Made by a program: the position numbers and the translations under genes. 11,018 bases of DNA from Desulfovibrio sp. Lineage in GTDB: Bacteria > Desulfobacterota > Desulfovibrionia > Desulfovibrionales > Desulfovibrionaceae. Where the stretch lies: NCBI GenBank assembly GCA_028708195.1, contig JAQVZK010000041.1, positions 1 through 11,018 on the forward strand, written 5' to 3'. The notes beneath the pieces are model-generated. The model did not search any database. It was not told where the DNA came from and saw only the letters and a list, made by a program, of their open reading frames with translations. The first letter of the stretch is position 1; every line of letters starts with the position of its first letter. Below are positions 6,514 to 11,018 of the stretch, piece by piece.

Positions 6514-7868
6514 TAGCGACCTCCGTGTACGTTGTGGTAAATGACCAGCAACTGGTCGGCGGCATTTTCCCAACGGATGGATTTCATTTCTTCACGGCAG
6601 TTTTTCACCAGTTCAGCCGCAAGGCAGGGATAGCGCAGGACAGCGCAAATTTTGTCGGCCATTTCGCGGGTATCCCAAAAGTCGGCTTTGAGGGCGTGCT
6701 CCAGCACCTCTGACACGCCCGACTGGCGCGAAAGCAGCACAGGCACGTCGTAGAGCATGGCTTCTAACGGGGTTATACCAAAGGGTTCGGACACTGAAGG
6801 CATGACATACAGATCGCTCAGGGCAAACATGCGGTCCACCTCTTCGCCTTGTAAAAATCCGGCAAAGTGAAAACGGCTGCCCATGCGCAACTGCCCCGCC
6901 CTGCGGATGAGGCGCGGCAGCATATCGCCGCTGCCCGCCATGAAAAAACGTACATTGGGCATTTTTTGCAGTACAAGGCGCGCGGCTTCCATAAAATATT
7001 CCGGCCCTTTCTGAAAGGTAACGCGGCCCAGAAAGAGCACACGTTTTTCATGCCGGATGCGCGGGGGGATGGTGTAGTGGCGCTGGGCCTCGTGCCGGGC
7101 CACGGCATTGTACACAACGTGAACTTTTTCAGGGGGGATGCCGTAGCGTTCGATAACAGTCTTGCGGGTGAGGCGGCTCACGGCCACCACCGCGTCGGCG
7201 GCCAGCATGCCCGCACGCTCGATACCCGCCACCTGCTTGTTTATGCCGGCCCCGCTTCGGTCGTATTCTGTGGCGTGGATGTGGACCACAAGCGGTTTGC
7301 CCGTAATATTTTTGGCCAGCATGCCTGCGGGATAGGTCATCCAGTCGTGCGCGTGGATGACGTCAAAACTTTCCTCTGCGGCCAGGGCAGCGGCCAAATG
7401 GCTGTAGCGCAGCACCTCGGTCATGAGGTCGGGGCCATAACCACCCTGAAGAAAATGGGTGAAGGATTGCCGCTGATGGAATTTGTGGCTACCAGCCGGG
7501 TATTGGGTAGAGGAGCACGACTGCTCCACGCACGGCAGGGCACCGGAAGTGCCTGTGACGCTGGCGTAGTCCTGCGGTGTCAGGTAGGGCATGAGGGGGC
7601 TGTCAACGGGCAGGTAGCGTATTTCTTCCTGCCAGACTTCCCGCGCTGCCCAGTCTATGCGCCGCTCCATATCTTCAGTAATGGGAGTACCGGATGCAGG
7701 TCGCAGCCGCAGGAATCCGTCCCGCCCTTTGTTGTCGTCAATGCGGGGCAGTATAAAGATTATTTCCGCTCCTCTGCGGGCCAGGGCCTGGGTCATGCCG
7801 AAGCAGGCCGTGCCCAGGCCGCCGCTGATGTGAGGTGGGAACTCCCAGCCGAACATAAGCACTCGCAT
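6513..7868 (-). CDS. GT4-type glycosyltransferase, probable glycogen/alpha-glucan synthase-like protein
   Basis: This 451-residue protein has the two-domain GT-B layout of family GT4. The N-terminal MRVLMFGWEFPPHISGGLGT includes the glycine loop SGGLG (15-19) found in bacterial starch/glycogen synthases and relatives. FDVIHAHDWMTYPAG (169-182) follows, then VVHIHATEYDRSG. The C-terminal domain carries the donor-binding motifs VLFLGRVTFQKGPEYF (277-292), MAGSGDM (310-316) and the E-x7-E motif SEPFGITPLE with Glu361 and Glu369. No signal peptide or membrane segment is seen, so it should act in the cytoplasm. Family knowledge suggests transfer of glucose from a sugar nucleotide; the setting between a debranching enzyme and a GH57 protein supports an alpha-glucan acceptor, but a maltosyl-phosphate or other acceptor cannot be excluded. 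GAGGGAG five bases before the ATG supports the start. Its stop overlaps the GH57 start, so the two are co-translated. The cluster also contains a GT3 synthase, so two different polymerases may act in one pathway. Confidence 0.9.
   Translation of the reverse strand: MRVLMFGWEFPPHISGGLGTACFGMTQALARRGAEIIFILPRIDDNKGRDGFLRLRPASGTPITEDMERRIDWAAREVWQEEIRYLPVDSPLMPYLTPQDYASVTGTSGALPCVEQSCSSTQYPAGSHKFHQRQSFTHFLQGGYGPDLMTEVLRYSHLAAALAAEESFDVIHAHDWMTYPAGMLAKNITGKPLVVHIHATEYDRSGAGINKQVAGIERAGMLAADAVVAVSRLTRKTVIERYGIPPEKVHVVYNAVARHEAQRHYTIPPRIRHEKRVLFLGRVTFQKGPEYFMEAARLVLQKMPNVRFFMAGSGDMLPRLIRRAGQLRMGSRFHFAGFLQGEEVDRMFALSDLYVMPSVSEPFGITPLEAMLYDVPVLLSRQSGVSEVLEHALKADFWDTREMADKICAVLRYPCLAAELVKNCREEMKSIRWENAADQLLVIYHNVHGGR
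6520..6524 (-). promoter_or_regulatory. Ribosome binding site deciding the GH57 start
   Basis: GGAGG lies six bases before the ATG at 6513-6511, inside the last codons of the upstream GT4 gene. With the TAATG stop/start overlap it selects this ATG over the one at 6573. Confidence 0.75.
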
Positions 7869-7885
7869 GTATTCTCCCTCGTACA

Positions 7886-7900
7886 GCGAAATTATTTCGC
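7886..7900. repeat. 15-base palindrome just upstream of the GT4 ribosome binding site
   Basis: GCGAAAT and ATTTCGC flank one central base, a perfect dyad whose edge is 18 bases from the GT4 start codon. It could be an operator or an RNA stem affecting translation; no regulator can be assigned. Confidence 0.45.
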
Positions 7901-7970
7901 CGGATTCAGCAACTTTTTTGTCAGCCGCCGCAAATATTTTCCTCCGCTCCTGTTTAGACTTTTACACTTC

Positions 7971-8055
7971 GAGATGCCTGCTTGGCGGCGAAGCATCTCT
8001 GCTGTCTTCGTCCGTAACTTCCTTCGTCGTAACGGTCGAAGCATCTCTGCTGTCT
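7971..8055. repeat. Intergenic direct/inverted repeat element
   Basis: A 19-base sequence, CGAAGCATCTCTGCTGTCT, occurs perfectly at 7989-8007 and 8037-8055, a period of 48. An inverted partner, GAGATGC at 7971-7977, can pair with GCATCTC at 7993-7999 or 8041-8047, giving alternative stems. Between the two copies CGTAAC also recurs. This mixture of short perfect direct copies and inverted arms resembles REP-like dispersed intergenic elements; I infer but cannot show that copies exist elsewhere in the genome. Confidence 0.7.
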
Positions 8056-8152
8056 GTTTCCCCAAGCCGCAATGCGGCAGAAGAAATACCCGGCAGCGCG
8101 GGCACGCTTTGCACAGCGTGATGGCACGAATTCTTATAAAAATCCGTGCAGC

Positions 8153-8181
8153 GCAGATAAACATTTTCAATGTTAATCTGC
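8153..8181 (-). repeat. Long AT-rich hairpin abutting the debranching enzyme stop codon
   Basis: On the minus strand GCAGATTAACATT (8181-8169) pairs with AATGTTTATCTGC (8165-8153) around a three-base loop with one T-T mismatch. It begins one base after the stop codon at 8185-8183. A run of five T lies at 8142-8138, about ten bases after the stem, too far for a standard intrinsic terminator. It may be a weak or partial terminator, or a 3' end stabiliser that lowers expression of downstream genes. Confidence 0.6.
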
Positions 8182-8182
8182 T

Positions 8183-10339
8183 CTAACAGGCTGCCCCCGG
8201 CTCCGGCGTGGCGACCGGCGCACATTGGTGATGTTTTTTGCAGCCTTCCAGAACCATGCTCACGCGGCAAACCCCTGCCGTATCTCCGATGACAGGGTGA
8301 GCCATGCGGTGAGCTGCCAGTTTTTGCCAGCGCCGGTAGACGGCGGGTGCGGCTTTTTGCATCCGCAGCAAAAGGCGCAGGCATTCGGCTACACTCCAGG
8401 CCTGGGCAATGCAGCCATTGGGTTTGTAAGGGGGTGAACCGTCAAAAATTTCAGAAATGCTGCCCAGACCCGCCTGCGAGATATGGTCGCAGTAAAGCGG
8501 CGTGAGGGTATCCAGAAGAGCCAGCGCAGCCCCGTCAATATCCCAGGCTGTGCGCAGCAAAGCATCGGCATAATGCCCCAACAGCCAGGGCCAGACTGTG
8601 CCCTGATGATAGGCCGCGTCACGGGTGGCGGGGTCGCCGTCATAACGCCCCTTGTAAAGGGGAGAGTCCGGCGCAAGGGTGCGCAGCCCGTAGGGCGTCA
8701 GCAGCTTGTTGCGCACGCATTCCACCACCTGCGCCTGATACTCTTCAGCCAGGATGGCGTGAGGCAGAGAAACCGCAAATATCTGGTTGGGCCGCACACT
8801 GGCGTCAAGCTTGCCAGCACGCCACACGTCACCCAAATACCCTCCCCCGCCGTGAATCCAGAAACGCTGAAAAAACACCGCGCGCAATCTGTGCAGGGCC
8901 GTGTCGCCCGTAAGGGGGGCTTCGCCAAACCATGCGGCCAGTTGATCGGCAAATGCCAGGGTATTGTACCAGAGGGCGTTGATTTCAACGGGGTAGCCCT
9001 GCCGGGGCGTTACCGGGCCATTGCCTGCCTGCGCGTCCATCCAGGTGAGCTGGCTGTGGGCGTTGCCCGCGTGCAGCAGGCCATCGGCGTCCACATGAAT
9101 ATCCAGCTGGCGCGCCTTGCCCTCGCCCGCGCGGTAGCCCGCAATGACAGCCTTTAACGCGGGCCAGGCGTTTTCACGCACCCAGGCGATCTGACCGGCG
9201 TCAACCTCAAGGCAGCTTTGCAGGGCAAAGGCGTACCACAGGGCGGCGTCAACAGAATTGTAGGCATGATCGCCCTGAGGGGAAAACATGTTGGGGATAA
9301 GCCCGTCTTGCACATGCCTGCCCATATCTGCCAGGACGCGCAGACCAAAGTCTGTACGGCCCGCGTGAAAAGTCAGGCCCGGCAGGCTGATAAGCGTGTC
9401 GCGGCCCCAGGCGTCAAACCAGTGGTAGCCAGCCAGAACTTCGGGCCTTCCTGACGGGCCTTCGATGCAGAACTGCTGCCCGGCCTGGCTCAGGTATTCA
9501 GCCAGACCGCCCCCGGCCTTGTGGGTTCTTGTGCGTTCCTGACTGGCGTCGTTCCACAGCTGGCGCAGGTTCTGCGTGCAGGGGCTGGTGCCGACCACAA
9601 GGTAGACGCAGCACTCGTCCGCTCCCTCGGCAGGGGGCGGTATGGACACATCCAGTGTGCCCGGTATGAAAAGGTCTTCGCTGTAGGGAAAGCCCCGCTC
9701 ACGTTCTTCAAGGTATTCCACATTGCGGCACCAGTCCGGCTGCGGCGTGAACACATGCCCCTGGCTTGTCTGGCACTGGACGTAGAGGGTGGGCAGCCCT
9801 TCATAGGGGCTGATGCTGAACCCGTCGGGCAGTGGGCTTGTGTCTGTACACAGATCGGGATTGGCGTGGGTGAGTTTGTGAAAACTGCGGTAGGCCAAAA
9901 GCGGCCGCAGGCGCAGGGTCAGTGGCGGCACAGGGTTTGGCCCGCGCACGCTCCAGCGTAGCACGATCTGGCTCTCACCCTGAACAAGAAGGGCCTCGCG
10001 GCACAGGCGCACATCGCCAACCCGGTACACGCACTGGGGCCACTGGTCCAGCCGAAAGGCCTCCAGATAGTCGTGACCGTGAGGATAGAGTGTGCCCGGA
10101 TGTTGCCGCGTTGAAAGATAAAATTCCTTGCCGCCGCCCACAACGGATTCTTCAAATCCAGAGAGCAGCACGTGGCGGCCATATGGCGTATTGACTGTGA
10201 GCAGGCCGTGGTATTTGCGCGTATTGCAGTAAAGGATGGTGCTGCTGGCATAGTCGCCCAGACCGTTGGTGAGCAACCATTCCTTACGTAACGCCCTGCG
10301 TGTGTTCTGGCAGGCGGCCTTGTCAAAGCTGAACCGCAT
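8183..10339 (-). CDS. Glycogen debranching enzyme, archaeal/bacterial amylo-alpha-1,6-glucosidase type (GH133-like), 718 residues
   Basis: This family hydrolyses alpha-1,6 branch stubs of glycogen left after phosphorylase action, releasing glucose. The N-terminal domain (about 1-280) opens with KEWLLTNGLGDYASSTILYCNTRKYHGLL (19-47), the diagnostic start of the GDE N-terminal family. The (alpha/alpha)6-barrel catalytic domain (about 290-665) shows LAGYHWFDAWGRDTLISLPGL (302-322), IPNMF, DAALWYAFALQ, VEINALWYN (451-459), the RPNQIFAVSLP stretch, YHQGTVWPWLLGHYADAL (577-594) and SEIFDGSPPYKPNGCIAQAWSVAECLR (629-655). Acidic residues in the WFDAWGRD and SEIFDG stretches are the likely catalytic candidates. 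The last 40 or so residues are not conserved to my eye. No signal peptide is present, so it is cytoplasmic. The start has AGGAGG four bases upstream. It is the first gene of the cluster and works naturally with the phosphorylase half of the fusion protein downstream. Confidence 0.93.
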   Translation of the reverse strand: MRFSFDKAACQNTRRALRKEWLLTNGLGDYASSTILYCNTRKYHGLLTVNTPYGRHVLLSGFEESVVGGGKEFYLSTRQHPGTLYPHGHDYLEAFRLDQWPQCVYRVGDVRLCREALLVQGESQIVLRWSVRGPNPVPPLTLRLRPLLAYRSFHKLTHANPDLCTDTSPLPDGFSISPYEGLPTLYVQCQTSQGHVFTPQPDWCRNVEYLEERERGFPYSEDLFIPGTLDVSIPPPAEGADECCVYLVVGTSPCTQNLRQLWNDASQERTRTHKAGGGLAEYLSQAGQQFCIEGPSGRPEVLAGYHWFDAWGRDTLISLPGLTFHAGRTDFGLRVLADMGRHVQDGLIPNMFSPQGDHAYNSVDAALWYAFALQSCLEVDAGQIAWVRENAWPALKAVIAGYRAGEGKARQLDIHVDADGLLHAGNAHSQLTWMDAQAGNGPVTPRQGYPVEINALWYNTLAFADQLAAWFGEAPLTGDTALHRLRAVFFQRFWIHGGGGYLGDVWRAGKLDASVRPNQIFAVSLPHAILAEEYQAQVVECVRNKLLTPYGLRTLAPDSPLYKGRYDGDPATRDAAYHQGTVWPWLLGHYADALLRTAWDIDGAALALLDTLTPLYCDHISQAGLGSISEIFDGSPPYKPNGCIAQAWSVAECLRLLLRMQKAAPAVYRRWQKLAAHRMAHPVIGDTAGVCRVSMVLEGCKKHHQCAPVATPEPGAAC

Positions 10340-10399
10340 ACGGCCTCCTGGCGGTATGGGTGCTTGTGGGATGCGCTGCGTGAAGCGAGGAGGATCAAG

Positions 10400-10621
10400 A
10401 TGAAGTCGCAGCGGGCCTGTGTGAGACTACTGAAGGTGTGGAACCAGGACGCGAAACCGCGCGGGACGATTGAAAGCAGTGCGCAGCGCCCACTCTTTGA
10501 CATGGACGAAGCCATGCAGGAATGCCAATGGGGAGCATGCCGCCACCATGTGGCTGAAACGCGCGCCGCAGACAGGGGGCAGGCGGTCCTTCCCCATGTC
10601 TGTCTTACTGTTAGCCTATAG
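10400..10621 (+). CDS. Possible small ORF of 73 codons, unknown function (doubtful)
   Basis: This is the only plus-strand frame in the gaps with a good ribosome binding site: GAGGAGG lies five bases before the ATG. The product (MKSQRACVRLLKVWNQDAKP…, ending VCLTVSL) is basic at its N-terminus and has three cysteines and two adjacent histidines (QECQWGACRHHV), but I recognise no family. It would be transcribed divergently from the debranching enzyme. Short open frames are frequent by chance in GC-rich DNA, and no promoter or terminator supports it, so it may well be spurious. Confidence 0.18.
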   Translation: MKSQRACVRLLKVWNQDAKPRGTIESSAQRPLFDMDEAMQECQWGACRHHVAETRAADRGQAVLPHVCLTVSL

Positions 10622-10709
10622 GATAATTTTATGCATGTCGAGTTTTACGGATTTGCGCCAGAATGACGACAAAACGATACCGTCAGGGCGCTGCAGCGGA
10701 TGTTATGCT

Positions 10710-10753
10710 TCTCAGGCTGTTTTCCGGCCCCGGTCTCAGGCTGTTTTCCGGCC
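10710..10753. repeat. Short tandem repeat, 24-base period, about 1.8 copies
   Basis: The 20-base unit TCTCAGGCTGTTTTCCGGCC occurs perfectly at 10710-10729 and 10734-10753, separated by CCGG. It is intergenic. No stem or known site explains it. Confidence 0.85.
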
Positions 10754-10810
10754 ATAAAATGGTGCAGATGAAGACGCGGGCGCATGCTGAAAGCTGCTGC
10801 CAGAACAATA

Positions 10811-10857
10811 CAGCCAGAATTGTTTGGGCTACCTTGTCTGGCTAACCTGTCTGGCTG
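10811..10857 (-). terminator. Possible weak terminator of thiM with alternative stems
   Basis: After the thiM stop the minus strand offers two AGCCAGA copies (within 10857-10850 and 10843-10837), either of which can pair with TCTGGCT(G) at 10818-10811. The nearer pairing gives a 7-base stem with an 18-base loop, followed by TATTGTT. The loop is long and the tail impure, so this is only a candidate. The two copies sit in an imperfect direct repeat, ACCTTGTCTGGCT / ACCTGTCTGGCT (10831-10843, 10845-10856 on the plus strand). Confidence 0.3.
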
Positions 10858-10859
10858 AA

Positions 10860-11018
10860 TCAGACGTATTTTACGTCCGCGCGACAGGCCAGCGCCGGCC
10901 CGTCCAGCATGCTCATGGCGTCCAGCAGCAGGGCGCGGTAACTGCCCGTACCGCCGCCAACACCGGCCATATTTTCAGCGGCCACTTCGCCTGCCACCCC
11001 CATGATGCTTACGGCGCA
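10860..11018 (-). CDS. thiM: Hydroxyethylthiazole kinase, C-terminal fragment (cut by window edge)
   Basis: The enzyme phosphorylates 4-methyl-5-(2-hydroxyethyl)thiazole with ATP, a salvage step toward thiamine diphosphate. Only the last 52 codons and the TGA (10862-10860) are in the window. The fragment reads AVSIMGVAGEVAAENMAGVGGGTGSYRALLLDAMSML, matching the C-terminal helices of ThiM, where G-(I/V)-AGE-x-AAE is followed by a glycine-rich turn with G-(S/T)-(F/Y) and LLDAL/M. The upstream catalytic region lies outside. The last residues (DGPALACRADVKYV) are variable in the family. It runs in the same direction as the glycogen cluster but is 520 bases away, so it is probably a separate unit. 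A thiazole-kinase-like member of the ribokinase fold is the only alternative I would consider. Confidence 0.82.
   Translation of the reverse strand, partial: CAVSIMGVAGEVAAENMAGVGGGTGSYRALLLDAMSMLDGPALACRADVKYV

Larger units (their letters stand above)
7869..8182. other. 314-base intergenic region between debranching enzyme and GT4 gene
   Basis: No believable gene is present. A 92-codon minus-strand frame (7892-8170) has no ribosome binding site, begins inside a hairpin and consists largely of translated repeats. The region holds a long hairpin at the debranching stop, a small stem CACGCT/AGCGTG (8103-8108, 8115-8120), a 48-base-period direct repeat, and a 15-base palindrome just before the GT4 ribosome binding site. 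I saw no convincing promoter. Whether the GT4 gene is transcribed from the debranching gene's promoter or from its own is not settled by the sequence. Confidence 0.6.
10340..10859. other. 520-base region without a convincing gene between thiM and the debranching enzyme
   Basis: This stretch should contain the promoter of the glycogen cluster and the end of the thiM transcript. I see an AT-rich patch around 10610-10640 (minus strand TCGACA, 15 bases, TATAGG) that could be a poor promoter, an imperfect stem AGACAGGGG / CCCC-A-TGTCT (10570-10578, 10592-10601), a tandem repeat, and terminator-like arms near thiM. Codon-like bias is lacking. No box pair is good enough to name as the cluster promoter. 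Confidence 0.5.

Noticed and set aside
6514..6573. Upstream start for the GH57 gene, adding 20 residues
   Set aside because: It lies inside the GT4 coding region, and the extra residues look unlike any GH57 start. The ATG at 6513 has GGAGG and a coupled stop/start overlap.
7892..8170. 92-codon minus-strand frame in the debranching/GT4 gap
   Set aside because: No ribosome binding site; it starts within a hairpin, and its repeated AEMLR segments are simply the translated intergenic repeat.
6867..8186. 439-codon plus-strand open frame opposite the GT4 gene
   Set aside because: It is antisense to a gene with clear family motifs, has no recognisable domain, and spans the intergenic repeats. Long antisense frames are expected with G/C-rich third positions.
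10340..10859. TPP riboswitch associated with thiM
   Set aside because: The window shows only the downstream side of thiM; a riboswitch would lie before the gene, outside the window. No thi-box motif was noticed here.
1..11018. CRISPR array, tRNA/rRNA genes, insertion sequence or phage genes
   Set aside because: The repeats seen are two-copy and intergenic or encode a protein tail. No cloverleaf, transposase or integrase-like sequence was recognised.

Overview
The window looks like chromosome from a Desulfovibrio-type sulfate reducer (Desulfovibrionaceae). Base composition is moderately high in GC, with G/C-rich third codon positions. The proteins resemble families I associate with that group, above all a single chain joining a GT3 glycogen synthase to an alpha-glucan phosphorylase. 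The first gene has a cleavable signal peptide without a lipobox, which fits a Gram-negative periplasm. The genus is an inference from family resemblance; no rRNA or other marker is present.

All six confident genes lie on the minus strand, so transcription runs from high to low coordinates. At the right edge is the last 52 codons of thiM (hydroxyethylthiazole kinase, thiamine salvage). About 520 bases follow with no convincing gene, only short repeats, a possible hairpin and one weak plus-strand small ORF. Then comes a four-gene glycogen / alpha-glucan cluster: a GH133-type debranching enzyme (8183-10339), a 314-base gap with repeats and hairpins, a GT4 glycosyltransferase (6513-7868), a GH57 glycosidase whose start overlaps the GT4 stop (5047-6513), a 177-base gap with repeated ATGYATGCTCA motifs, and the 1418-residue GT3 synthase / GT35 phosphorylase fusion (613-4869). 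A strong intrinsic terminator at 539-574 ends the cluster. At the left edge is the start of a periplasmic branched-chain amino acid type ABC substrate-binding protein with its own probable promoter.

Taken together, the cluster can both build and dismantle a glycogen-like polymer. The GT3 domain, and possibly GT4, would add glucose units. The phosphorylase would release glucose-1-phosphate from outer chains. The debranching enzyme would remove branch stubs. The GH57 protein would cut or rearrange chains. No ADP-glucose pyrophosphorylase and no classical GH13 branching enzyme lies in the window.

I do not see an entirely new system. The most distinctive points are the fusion of opposing enzymes in one polypeptide, a lysine/proline/alanine-rich repetitive tail on the GH57 protein, and several structured intergenic regions. 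No tRNA, rRNA, CRISPR array, insertion sequence or phage gene was found.
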